Notes: generated from the sequence alone by a model not told the origin. A DNA stretch of 16,106 nt from an uncultured Fretibacterium sp. (GCA_937892105.1 CALAUZ010000086.1:1-16106); one strand, 5' to 3'. Positions 1 to 6,320 are shown, counted from the stretch's first letter. A program made the numbers and translations.

Positions 1-925
1 GAATGATTTATCTGAAATTCAAGCCGCTGAAGCACGATATAAAGCCTTGCAGGAAGCCGCAGAAGAAACTGCTAATATTCGCCTTTGGGAAAAATTAGAC
101 AAAGAAATGAAGCTCCGCCGTTATGATGAATTAGTATTCGAGATGAGAAAAAATTTCGATGAAGCTAAGGCCGCTACTAATCCTTTTATTGGAGAGCAAG
201 GCTATGTGATTTATCCTTACGGCGAGGTCATTCCGATTATCACTTGTCGACCTATGAGAATGACTGATGTTGCTCTCGAACCCGGTGAGTCTATTATGGG
301 CATTCACGCTGGCGACTCTGTGCGTTGGATGTTCGCTCCGTCTCAATCTATGAAAAACGGCCTTGCATTTTCTCACATTGTGGTAAAACCGTCCGAGCCG
401 GGCATTTCTACAAACTTGCTCATTCATACTGATAAACGAAGTTATAATCTTGATTTTACTGCAACAGAAAGTTCGCAATATATTCGAGGATTGGCGTTTT
501 CGTATCAAACTAACGATTTAACTTCAATTTTTGTAAAAAGTCAGCCGGATAATTCTAAAAAATCGCTTGAAGACGAATTACAGCTTGGCATTGATGGCGT
601 AAATTTCGACAGCCTCTACACTCGTTACACTATTATTGAGAAAAACAAGGTTAATTGGAAGCCTGACGCTGTTTTTGATGACGGGAATAAAACATACATT
701 CGTATGCCTCAAAGATTTAGTGAAACTCCGGCTTTTTATGTTTATCTTGATAAAAAAGAAACTCTCTCAAATTTTCGAGTAAAAGGCCGTTACTACATTG
801 TCGACCGTTTATTTGACCGCGCTTATCTCAAAATCGGCAATAAAAGAGTTGCTATCGTCCGCGATGAGAAATTAACTGATACAAATATCAAAGAAAGCAA
901 AAATGAAAGGCGGAATAGTAAATGA
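1..925 (+). CDS. trbG: TrbG/VirB9-family conjugal transfer protein (5' end outside window)
   Basis: The reading frame is open from base 2, so the gene begins left of the window; about 307 codons are visible. TrbG/VirB9 proteins are periplasmic and outer-membrane-ring parts of type IV secretion (conjugation) channels. Visible family features are an N-terminal charged helical stretch, the segment YGEVIPIITCRPMRMTDV, a beta-rich middle with TNLLIHTDKRSYNLDF, and a C-terminal VirB9 domain with FDDGNKTYIRMP and a YYIVDRLFDRAYLKIG stretch. The internal TTG at 47 is not the real start, because the frame continues upstream without a stop. The stop overlaps the start of the next gene (ATGA), as expected for a trbG-trbI pair. 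Family assignment is by recognised motifs, not by a search. Confidence 0.85.
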   Translation, partial: NDLSEIQAAEARYKALQEAAEETANIRLWEKLDKEMKLRRYDELVFEMRKNFDEAKAATNPFIGEQGYVIYPYGEVIPIITCRPMRMTDVALEPGESIMGIHAGDSVRWMFAPSQSMKNGLAFSHIVVKPSEPGISTNLLIHTDKRSYNLDFTATESSQYIRGLAFSYQTNDLTSIFVKSQPDNSKKSLEDELQLGIDGVNFDSLYTRYTIIEKNKVNWKPDAVFDDGNKTYIRMPQRFSETPAFYVYLDKKETLSNFRVKGRYYIVDRLFDRAYLKIGNKRVAIVRDEKLTDTNIKESKNERRNSK

Positions 926-1116
926 CTGCAATAAGTCCTGACCGCTTCGAGCCTTCAGCGCAACAAAAAGCTAAACAGGGTAAATCTGCCTCGAAAAGAA
1001 TTGCAATTTTTGTATTTATCGGAGCTGGGATAATTTTCACGCTTGTTGCTTTATCAATACTTAATGCAGGGCAAAAATTTAACGGCAGTAACGCACCAAT
1101 GAATTTATTTGGGTAG
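922..1116 (+). pseudogene. trbI: TrbI/VirB10-like conjugation protein, truncated by IS1
   Basis: The ATG overlaps the trbG stop by four bases. The 64-residue product has a polar N-terminus, one transmembrane segment at about residues 27-47 (IAIFVFIGAGIIFTLVALSI) and the beginning of a periplasmic region. This is the layout of TrbI/VirB10, which spans the inner membrane and normally runs to about 350-450 residues. Genuine sequence stops at base 1110; the last glycine codon and the TAG stop come from the first bases of the IS1-family element. The large periplasmic beta domain is missing, so it cannot form a working channel protein. The assignment rests on position after trbG and on topology, because the conserved domain itself is absent. 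Confidence 0.65.
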
Positions 1117-1944
1117 TGTCATAAAAAAGTTTTTGGTAAAATATCCTGTAAAAAATCAGGAGTGAAATATATATGGCATATGTAGAAGTTAAATGTCCTT
1201 ATTGCGAAAGCACGGAAGTAAATAAGAGTGGTAAAAATGCAACTGGCAGACAGAGATATAAATGCAAGGGTTGCCATAAAACTTTTCAGCTTGAATACAA
1301 GAATAAAGCCAGTGATCCTGAAGTAAAGAAACAAATAGTACCAATGGTAATGAATGGTTCAGGAACTCGTGATACTGCTCGTGTTTTAGGAATATCAAAA
1401 GACACGGTAACATCAACTCTGAAGAAGTTAAAAAAAATTGTCAAACCGGTCAACCAAGAATATTTGAAAAAAAAAGTTCTGTTGATATAGAAATACGCAA
1501 AATCGTATTCCAAGATGAATTATCTCTTGAAATGGATGAAATGTGGAGTTTTTGTCATGATAAAAAACATCAAGTATGGCTATGGTGGGCAGTTGAGCAT
1601 AACACGAATACTCCATTAGCTTTTGTTTTTGGAACACGTGAGAATGAGTATCTATATGAACTTTTAGAATTACTGGAGGCATATGATATAGATAAAATAT
1701 ATACAGATGGGAATTTTGCTTATAGTTCCGCAATACCAGCAGAGATATTGTGCATAGGTAAAAGGAATACTCAGAATATAGAACGTAATCATTTAACACT
1801 AAGGACACGCCTTAAACGCTTGGCACGTAGAACGATATGTTTCTCAAAAAATATTGAAATACATAAAGCCGTCATAGGTACTTTCATAAATTTATTCTAT
1901 TTCAGAAGAAAAATTGATTTATCAACTATATTATGACATTATCC
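1111..1944 (+). mobile_element. IS1-family insertion sequence, complete
   Basis: An 834-bp element bounded by imperfect terminal inverted repeats. The left end reads GGGTAGTGTCATAA and the right end, reverse-complemented, GGATAATGTCATAA (12 of 14 identical); similarity continues a few bases inward. It carries the two-frame insA/insB' organisation typical of IS1. The bases flanking the two ends (ATTTATTT on the left, AGAATTGAG on the right) do not form a target-site duplication. Genes on both sides are cut exactly at the ends, which argues that the element sits at a deletion or inversion junction rather than at a simple insertion site. Confidence 0.85.
1173..1936 (+). CDS. insAB': IS1-family transposase InsAB', made by -1 frameshifting
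   Basis: Frame one (1173-1490, 105 aa, InsA) starts at an ATG and contains a zinc finger (CPYC near residues 9-12 and CKGC near 31-34) followed by a helix-turn-helix around GTRDTARVLGISKDTV. A run of nine A residues at 1467-1475 precedes its stop. A -1 slip there enters the second frame, which stays open to the TGA at 1936 and gives a fusion of about 254 residues. The second part has the DDE catalytic signature of IS1: D in DEMWSF, D in YTDGNFAY, and E in NIERNHLTLRTRLKRLARRT. All three acidic residues are present, so the transposase may be active. Frameshifting on an A run is known for IS1; its use here is inferred. Confidence 0.85.
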
Positions 1945-2839
1945 AGAATTGAGGCAGATTATTCACAGCAAATACGCATTTTACGTATGGCTTGTAGGTA
2001 TGAGGGTCTTTGCCCTTTGTCTCAATCTGTATGGCATCCCCGCCTACTATCTGCTTCAACAGAGCGGTCTTAACTTTCCTCGTTTCGTTCTCGGTCGCAA
2101 GGTTTAAGATTTTTCCCTCAATCTGACTGCGAGCAAATTTATCACTCAACGCCCCTAAACTTACTGTGCTAACGTTTTCCTCTCCTGCAAGCCATACAAA
2201 GACATCACATAGTGTTGATTTACCCGAAGAGCCTGCACTCCAAAATATAAAGAACTTTTGAGCGTCTACCCTGTGAGTGAGAACGTAGCCCATAATTTCC
2301 TGTATTACGGATTTTAGCTCATTATCTCCCAGTGTAAGTTTCTCCATGAAGTCCTTGAAATTAGGACATTCAGCTTCTTCATCGTACTCAAAAGGTAACT
2401 GACACGTTGAAAAAATTTCAGACTTATGTTCTTCAAGTTTCATTGTTTCAAGGTTAAAAAGCCCGTTTTCCAAATTGATGTAGTCTTTGGCCTCTTTTAA
2501 CCTGGAAACATGCTTTGCCTCATAGAATAGTGCGTCCTTGACTTCATGACTGTAACGGCTCTGCCATATATTGGGAACTTTTGCGTGAATTATGCGGCGG
2601 ATTTGCTTGCATATTTTGCTGGCATTAGTCCGTACCCAAATTTTTTGCTTCTTGATGTACCAATAGTAATTACCGTTTTCGTCAACTACAATTTCTCGCT
2701 TCTTTATGACGTACTTGACGAGTATGTTGAAGTTAATGCTCTGGAATTTTCCCTCAGCGTCAAAGCTCATACCTAATTCATTTTGAGTAGCCTTTTCGCC
2801 CTTTTTAACCTTAGATTTTGGTTTCTTGGTTTCAGGCAT
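1931..2839 (-). pseudogene. P4/D5-type primase-helicase, C-terminus removed by IS1
   Basis: A DNA-replication ATPase of the phage/plasmid primase family (D5_N domain followed by superfamily-3 helicase). I start it at the ATG at 2839, preceded by GGAAAGG, rather than at a TTG 36 bases upstream. From that start, a D5_N-like region includes INLENGLFNLET near residue 120. Walker A is GSSGKST at about 203-209. The sensor region ends at AVNNLPQFW near 292. Authentic coding ends at base 1945; the last codons (ATA ATG TCA TAA) are the IS1 inverted repeat. The arginine-finger region and C-terminus are therefore missing and ATPase function is probably lost. A replication gene next to conjugation genes fits a plasmid or integrative conjugative element. 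Confidence 0.8.
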
Positions 2840-2880
2840 TTGAATCAACTTCCTTTCCACATATTCAGTTTTCAATAAAC

Positions 2881-2905
2881 AAGTTACCCGATATTTCAGT
2901 AACTT
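2881..2905. repeat. Inverted repeat in the primase leader
   Basis: A perfect 7-bp inverted repeat (AAGTTAC / GTAACTT) with an 11-base spacer lies about 40 bases upstream of the primase ATG. It could be an operator or a weak leader hairpin. There is no T-run, so I do not call it a terminator. Confidence 0.35.
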
Positions 2906-2970
2906 TAGTAGCCTTGATTTGAGATTTCGCCCCCGCCACTTACCTCTTTGCGTTTGCCCGTCTCTTTCAT
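2905..2970 (-). other. Possible 21-codon leader ORF ahead of primase
   Basis: An ATG-started minus-strand frame of 21 codons (begins MKETGKRKEV, ends SNQGY) sits between the putative promoter and the primase. Its composition is basic and glycine-rich. No good ribosome binding site is visible upstream, so it may not be translated; it could be a leader peptide or the tail of an older gene. I do not recognise it. Confidence 0.2.
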
Positions 2971-2990
2971 AGGACTACATTACGCTGAAG

Positions 2991-3020
2991 ATAATACAAC
3001 TAATTATGTATATAGTCTAA
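2991..3020 (-). promoter_or_regulatory. Candidate promoter for the primase transcript
   Basis: On the minus strand TTAGAC (3020-3015) and TATTAT (2996-2991) are separated by 18 bases, a fair sigma-70 match, about 150 bases upstream of the primase start. The surrounding DNA is very AT-rich, so chance matches are likely. Confidence 0.3.
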
Positions 3021-3137
3021 TTCATAAAACCTTATATTTAGCTAATTTATTCAAAAACTACGACTAAGAAATCGCCTAAAAATCTTGATATTTTAGTTTT
3101 TAATCTTATAAATTCAGTAAAATACAATTATTGACAA

Positions 3138-3236
3138 TGAATATATAATGTATAACATAAAACTATTGCTAATTCTAAGTTTTATAAAAATTCTTCAATG
3201 GAAAGATTATATTTTTACGATAAATTTTGAATATAT
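3138..3236. promoter_or_regulatory. Two ARG-box-like half sites upstream of the ArgR-like gene
   Basis: TGAATATAT occurs at 3138-3146 and 3228-3236. The known ARG-box core is TGAAT, four A/T bases, ATTCA, so each copy matches one arm. The first overlaps the region just downstream of TTGACA (3131-3136), where a repressor could block transcription. AT-richness weakens the case. Confidence 0.3.
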
Positions 3237-3255
3237 TGCAAAGGAATGAATAATT

Positions 3256-3702
3256 TTGAGGACAAAAAAAAGAAATGGCAAGTTCAAAAAAGATTTTATT
3301 AAAGAGGGCATTATAGCTTTGTGTGATGAAGGTCGAAAATTTGCAAATCAGAGAGCTATTATCAAAGCATTAAACGAAAAAGGAATTGACAATGTAAATC
3401 AGGTTGACGTTTCACGGACTTTATCTGAATTGAATATCCGCCAGCGTGAAAATGGAGTTTGGGTTATGGATTATGAAAGTTCACAGGCCGATGAAATAGA
3501 AAAGTTAAGCAACCTATTCAAGAGAAGCAAAGAACTTCCGAGAATTTTTCGTGTCGAAGTTTTAGTAATACAAACGGACGATTACCAGAACACAATGATT
3601 GCCCAGCAAATAAAAAATGCTTTTCCCGACAGAGTAATAACTACGTTTTGCCCTAATGAGTTTGACATAATCATATTTTATCGCACGGGGAAAAAAAGAT
3701 AA
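3256..3702 (+). CDS. ArgR-like transcriptional regulator, divergent
   Basis: The 148-residue length matches ArgR (about 150). Residues about 15-70 form a winged helix-turn-helix like the ArgR DNA-binding domain, with ANQRAIIKALNEKGI followed by VNQVDVSRTLSELNIRQREN. Residues about 95-145 resemble the ArgR oligomerisation domain (RVEVLVIQTDDYQNTMIAQQ, then a final beta strand FDIIIFYR). The PGxA and GDD signatures that ArgR uses for arginine binding and hexamer formation are not visible, so it may sense something else or nothing. The start is TTG at 3256 with AAGGA about ten bases upstream; the ATG at 3246 is out of frame. Two TGAATATAT sequences, resembling ARG-box halves, lie upstream, which suggests autoregulation. 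Confidence 0.65.
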   Translation: MRTKKRNGKFKKDFIKEGIIALCDEGRKFANQRAIIKALNEKGIDNVNQVDVSRTLSELNIRQRENGVWVMDYESSQADEIEKLSNLFKRSKELPRIFRVEVLVIQTDDYQNTMIAQQIKNAFPDRVITTFCPNEFDIIIFYRTGKKR

Positions 3703-3712
3703 GTCTTTCAGC

Positions 3713-3744
3713 AAAGAGATTAGAGAAAAAAGAGATTAGAGAAA
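3713..3744. repeat. 16-bp exact tandem repeat
   Basis: AAAGAGATTAGAGAAA occurs twice back to back (3713-3728 and 3729-3744), just after the ArgR-like stop codon. It is non-coding. It may be slippage-derived or a protein-binding site. Confidence 0.7.
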
Positions 3745-3782
3745 TAAGAAACAAGATAAAAAAATCCCCTGAAAGCAAAATT

Positions 3783-3802
3783 AAGGAGCATTAAAGCCCC
3801 TT
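3783..3802 (-). terminator. Weak hairpin terminator after the RHH gene
   Basis: On the minus strand AAGGGGC, a 6-base loop and GCTCCTT form a 7-bp stem with one G-U pair, followed by AATTTTG. It lies about 10 bases past the stop of the ribbon-helix-helix gene. A T7 tract follows about 20 bases further on. Confidence 0.35.
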
Positions 3803-3813
3803 GATTAAATTTA

Positions 3814-4041
3814 TTATTTGCTGTCTTGTGATTGGTTAGGTTCAAGAGAATTAAATAAATCTCTGGCTTCTCCGTAATTCTCACTTATAAAATTTTTAAT
3901 AGAACTCTGAAGAAAACCTGATAAAGTCATACCCTTTAAGGCAAGTATGGCCGATAATATGCGGTTTTCGTTTTTATCAATGCGTACAGTTATTCCTACT
4001 GTCGTTTTTTCTTTATCATCTGTAGTTTTGGGTCTTGCCAT
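3814..4041 (-). CDS. Ribbon-helix-helix (CopG/Arc-like) DNA-binding protein
   Basis: A 75-residue protein. I choose the ATG at 4041 (product begins MARPKTTDDK) because GAGGGG lies about ten bases upstream; an ATG at 4059 would add six residues without a clear binding site. The layout fits a MetJ/Arc fold: a beta strand (TTVGITVRID), a polar helix, a short turn (GMTLSGFL) and a second helix, then a polar tail. Such proteins are plasmid copy-control repressors, relaxosome accessory factors or antitoxins. No toxin is adjacent, so a regulator of the mobile element is the most likely role. TTGACA on the minus strand at 4107-4102 may be its -35 element. Confidence 0.6.
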   Translation of the reverse strand: MARPKTTDDKEKTTVGITVRIDKNENRILSAILALKGMTLSGFLQSSIKNFISENYGEARDLFNSLEPNQSQDSK

Positions 4042-4207
4042 TAAATTATTACCCCTCATAATATTTTAAGCTGATTTTAATTTTATAGGATAAAATTAAG
4101 TTGTCAAATGCACGTAAATTATAGAATGATAAAATTATTAGCATAAATATATTTTTATGGTAAAATGATTTTATGATTTTCATTTTAATTTTTAGAAGGA
4201 AATTATT

Positions 4208-4375
4208 ATGAAATATAGCATTGAAGTAACAGAGCATATTTCAGCAATTTTTGAGACGGAAGCGGAAACACAAGAACAAGCATTAGACATTATAAAAAGG
4301 AAATATTTTGATGAGAAAATCACTGTTGAGGGTGAGGACGGGCTTGATGTAAGTTTTCGTGTCCTCACCGAATAA
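4208..4375 (+). CDS. DpnD/PcfM-like small protein
   Basis: A 55-residue frame begins at an ATG with AGAAGGAAA well placed upstream. It starts MKYSIEVTEHISAIFE, continues with ETQEQALDIIKRKYFDEKI and ends in a beta-type tail with VSFRVLTE. This beta-helix-beta layout, with EA/QA at the helix start and a K/R-x-Y at its end, matches the DpnD/PcfM-like family found on conjugative plasmids and transposons. The molecular role of that family is not well established. The gene ends 16 bases before the stop of the opposing RHH gene. Confidence 0.55.
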   Translation: MKYSIEVTEHISAIFETEAETQEQALDIIKRKYFDEKITVEGEDGLDVSFRVLTE

Positions 4376-4391
4376 GTAAGGCATATAGCCC

Positions 4392-4598
4392 TTATTGTTG
4401 CTCGGTTATTTCAGCGTTATTCACGGCGTATTCAAGAATGAAGTTAACGAGTTCATTGCGTGAACGGTTGCTTTTTTCTGCAAGTTCTTCGAGAGCGTCG
4501 GCGGTTTCGTTTCTGATACGAACGGAGAAAGTTTTATAGCCGTCCTCGCCCCTCAAATGCTTTTTACGGGGAATTTTGATAATTGCGTTATCCCTCAT
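4392..4598 (-). CDS. Ribbon-helix-helix (CopG-like) protein
   Basis: The 68-residue product starts at an ATG with GAGGTGA seven bases upstream. The beta strand YKTFSVRIRNETADALEE and helices around ALEELAEKSNRSRNELVNFI are a textbook ribbon-helix-helix arrangement, with a short acidic tail. The family includes antitoxins and plasmid partition or copy-control repressors that bind operators as dimers. The consensus promoter of the rightward small-membrane-protein operon starts only about 85 bases from its start codon, so it may regulate that divergent operon. This is inference from position. Confidence 0.65.
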   Translation of the reverse strand: MRDNAIIKIPRKKHLRGEDGYKTFSVRIRNETADALEELAEKSNRSRNELVNFILEYAVNNAEITEQQ

Positions 4599-4682
4599 GT
4601 TTTTTCACCTCGCTTGTATTTTAGGTTAGTAATATTTGAGATAATATGTTAAAAATTAAAACATAATTCAATTTAATAATAG

Positions 4683-4712
4683 TTGACAGTTTTATGATTT
4701 TATTATTATAAT
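4683..4712 (+). promoter_or_regulatory. Consensus sigma-70 promoter of the small-membrane-protein operon
   Basis: TTGACA at 4683-4688 and TATAAT at 4707-4712, spaced by 18 bases. Both hexamers are perfect. The first gene starts about 60 bases downstream. It is the strongest promoter I see in the window and suggests high expression of the operon from 4771 to 6266. Confidence 0.75.
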
Positions 4713-4770
4713 CTCTAACATAAATTAGATAGCGGATAAATATTAACTCTTTTTGAAATGAGGTTTTTTT

Positions 4771-4938
4771 GTGAAATCAAAATTTACTGAATTATTGCTA
4801 AAAGCATTTGCTATGACAGTGAGTTTCTTCGCTCTTTTAGATACTTGCCTTTCAAGAAGGCCAGAATTTGGTGAAAAAATTGCACAAATATGGGGGTATC
4901 CTGAAAATATTAGGTTATTTATGTGGTGCATTTGGTAG
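4771..4938 (+). CDS. Small membrane-associated protein, first gene of operon
   Basis: A GTG-started frame of 55 residues with GAGG upstream (ATGAGGTTTTTTTGTG). It begins MKSKFTELLLKAFAMTVSFF, giving one hydrophobic segment at about residues 8-24, then a charged stretch (SRRPEFGEKIAQIWGYPENI) and a tryptophan-rich end. I do not recognise a family. The next frame overlaps it by about 70 bases in another register and carries a second membrane segment. The two could be one two-helix protein split by a one-base indel, or two overlapping genes. Its position right after a perfect promoter supports expression. Confidence 0.45.
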   Translation: MKSKFTELLLKAFAMTVSFFALLDTCLSRRPEFGEKIAQIWGYPENIRLFMWCIW

Positions 4939-5032
4939 CCTGCTCATCTTTATTGTTGTTTTTGTGATAATTCTGTGCGTGCTATTAACAAAAAAACAAG
5001 AGAACGGTCTTAAATACTCGGAGGTAGCTTAA
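4868..5032 (+). CDS. Small single-span membrane protein, overlaps the preceding gene
   Basis: A 54-residue frame from a TTG at 4868 (AAGG seven bases upstream) or a GTG at 4871. It has a short basic start (VKKLHKYGGILKILGY), a strong transmembrane segment at about residues 24-41 (SLLIFIVVFVIILCVLL) and a polar tail ending EVA. The stop is two bases before the next start. Either it is translated on its own, or it is the second half of the preceding gene reached by a frame change around 4920-4936. No family was recognised. Confidence 0.4.
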   Translation: MVKKLHKYGGILKILGYLCGAFGSLLIFIVVFVIILCVLLTKKQENGLKYSEVA

Positions 5033-5034
5033 TA

Positions 5035-5274
5035 ATGAAAGCAGAAGGAACAGGAACAATCGGCGGTTTGATAGCTGGTGTAGTAGCTGGTGCAAAATTT
5101 GGAGCTGGACTTGGCATTGTGGGAGGGCCTGCGTTCGCTGTGGCTGGAACTATACATGGTGCTGTTGTCGGAGGAATAATTGGCATGTTGACAGGTAATA
5201 AGGTTGGACGTGTCTTTGATGATAACAGCAACACCGAGAACAAAAACAACAACAAGAAAATTAAGGAGGCTTAA
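5035..5274 (+). CDS. Glycine-zipper small protein, copy 1
   Basis: A 79-residue protein with a strong ribosome site (GGAGGT). After MKAEGTGTIGG, residues about 8-58 are almost all Gly/Ala/Ile/Val with repeated GxxxG spacing (GGLIAGVVAGAKFGAG, then GGIIGMLTGNKVGRV), the signature of glycine-zipper membrane helices that pack tightly or oligomerise. A short polar Asn/Lys-rich tail follows (DDNSNTENKNNNKK). There is no double-glycine leader or Sec signal. The next gene is a clear paralogue. Similar helices occur in two-peptide bacteriocins, pore-forming peptides and some structural membrane proteins, so the role is open. Confidence 0.65.
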   Translation: MKAEGTGTIGGLIAGVVAGAKFGAGLGIVGGPAFAVAGTIHGAVVGGIIGMLTGNKVGRVFDDNSNTENKNNNKKIKEA

Positions 5275-5276
5275 CA

Positions 5277-5486
5277 ATGAAACCAGAGGGCAAAGGAACA
5301 ATCGGCGGCTTAATAGCTGGCGTGCTTTCAGGAGCAAAATTTGGAGCTGGTATCGGAATTGCGGCCGGACCTTTGGGAGCGGTTGCCGGCACTGTACCAT
5401 GCGCAATAATTGGCGGTGTAATTGGTGCATTAACAGGCAATAAAGTCGGAGATGTGATAGACAGAAGAGGGGAAAATTCAAAATGA
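5277..5486 (+). CDS. Glycine-zipper small protein, copy 2
   Basis: A 69-residue paralogue of the preceding protein. Both share MKxEGxGTIGGLIAGV, GAKFGAG, a central AVAGT and TGNKVG near the C-terminus. The zipper region covers about residues 8-60 and is followed by a short charged tail (IDRRGENSK). GGAGG precedes the ATG, three bases after the stop of copy 1, and the gene overlaps the Sel1 gene start by four bases, so all three are translationally coupled. A tandem, diverged pair fits a two-component membrane peptide system; a bacteriocin-like or pore role is speculation. Confidence 0.65.
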   Translation: MKPEGKGTIGGLIAGVLSGAKFGAGIGIAAGPLGAVAGTVPCAIIGGVIGALTGNKVGDVIDRRGENSK

Positions 5487-6016
5487 AATCTGTTGTTTCA
5501 AAAATTGTTGTTTTTATAATACGAGGCTTAAAGTTTTTTACTGCTTCACCTGCGGAGGCCGTTTTATTGCCCTTTATAAGAGGCGTGTGGAAGAAATCGG
5601 GATTGGAATTCTATGGCTATAAAGCGGCGGCAGAGAACGGTAACAGCGAAGCTCAATTTATACTGGGCTGTATGTATGATAAGGGTGATGGTGTAAAACA
5701 AGACGATGCAGAAGCGATTAAATGGTTACACAAATCTGCGGAACAAGGATATGCTTCAGCACAATTCGTATTGGGACTTAAATATGGCAATGGGGACAAC
5801 GGGTTAAAAGAAAGTTCTTCTGAGGCATTCAAATGGTTTTACAAAGCAGCAGAACAAGGAGATGACGAGGCACAGTATTGTGTTGGTCTTTCTTATTCTG
5901 CTGGACTGGGAGTAAAAGCAAATCCCTCTGAAGCAGTGAATTGGTTACGCAAAGCGGCGCGTCAAAATCATTCTGGTGCTCAAAAAGCTCTCAGAGAACG
6001 CAATGAAACTTGGTAG
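5483..6016 (+). CDS. Sel1-repeat (TPR-like) protein
   Basis: A 177-residue protein. Residues about 1-45 are hydrophobic and basic (SKIVVFIIRGLKFFTA), a likely membrane anchor. Three Sel1-like repeats follow, at about 53-88, 89-126 and 127-162, each with the pattern AQxxLGxxYxxGxGV, then EAxxWxxKAAEQG. Sel1 repeats form alpha-solenoids that bind partner proteins, and are often used in secretion, surface or toxin-immunity contexts. The ATG overlaps the stop of the second glycine-zipper gene, which suggests that it works with these peptides, perhaps as chaperone, scaffold or protection factor. That role is inferred from context only. Confidence 0.75.
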   Translation: MKSVVSKIVVFIIRGLKFFTASPAEAVLLPFIRGVWKKSGLEFYGYKAAAENGNSEAQFILGCMYDKGDGVKQDDAEAIKWLHKSAEQGYASAQFVLGLKYGNGDNGLKESSSEAFKWFYKAAEQGDDEAQYCVGLSYSAGLGVKANPSEAVNWLRKAARQNHSGAQKALRERNETW

Positions 6017-6083
6017 GTAATAGTTCACTCAGTGTGTTTTAGGTTTCGTTTTGTACGAACAATGCGGTGAAGGAGGTGAAAAA

Positions 6084-6266
6084 ATGGGAGAAATTATAGC
6101 ATTTCTTTATGTTGTTTTGGGGTATTTGTCTTTGCCTCACACAATTTGGAAGAATAAAACTTTTACATATTCTGATGGCTTACAGTTCTTTATCACCCGT
6201 ATTGTGTGGAGTATCTTTTTAGGGTGGCTTACAATTCCTTGGTGGCTATTATCTCGTAAAAAATAA
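6084..6266 (+). CDS. Small two-span membrane protein, last gene of operon
   Basis: I start it at the ATG at 6084 because AAGGAGGTG sits just upstream; a TTG 33 bases earlier has no such site. The 60-residue product has a first hydrophobic segment (IIAFLYVVLGYLSLP), a polar middle (WKNKTFTYSDGL) and a second, tryptophan-rich segment (FFITRIVWSIFLGWLTIPWW), ending SRKK. The layout suggests both ends on one side of the membrane. No family was recognised. It is the last gene before the strong terminator and is probably co-transcribed with the glycine-zipper and Sel1 genes. Confidence 0.55.
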   Translation: MGEIIAFLYVVLGYLSLPHTIWKNKTFTYSDGLQFFITRIVWSIFLGWLTIPWWLLSRKK

Positions 6267-6277
6267 GTAAATACTAC

Positions 6278-6320
6278 AAATAAAAGATAGAGGAGATAAC
6301 TTCTCCCCTATCTTTTATTT
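6278..6320. terminator. Bidirectional terminator between converging operons
   Basis: A 19-bp stem with one mismatch (AAATAAAAGATAGAGGAGA pairs with TCTCCCCTATCTTTTATTT) and a short loop at about 6297-6301, with A-rich and T-rich arms on both sides. It can end transcription from either direction. It overlaps the last codon and stop of the minus-strand 45-residue gene. Confidence 0.85.

Larger units (their letters stand above)
2840..3255. other. AT-rich divergent intergenic region
   Basis: This gap of about 416 bases separates the leftward primase from the rightward ArgR-like gene. Apart from the leader ORF, inverted repeat and promoter listed separately, it holds a TTGACA at 3131-3136 and two copies of TGAATATAT (3138-3146 and 3228-3236). 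No other gene was recognised on either strand. Confidence 0.5.

Noticed and set aside
5010..5481. Minus-strand frames opposite the glycine-zipper genes
   Set aside because: Low-complexity mirror of Gly/Ala-rich codons, with no start signals.
5035..5486. Class II bacteriocin with a double-glycine leader
   Set aside because: No leader peptide of the usual type, no clear processing site and no ABC transporter nearby; only the glycine-zipper nature is supported.
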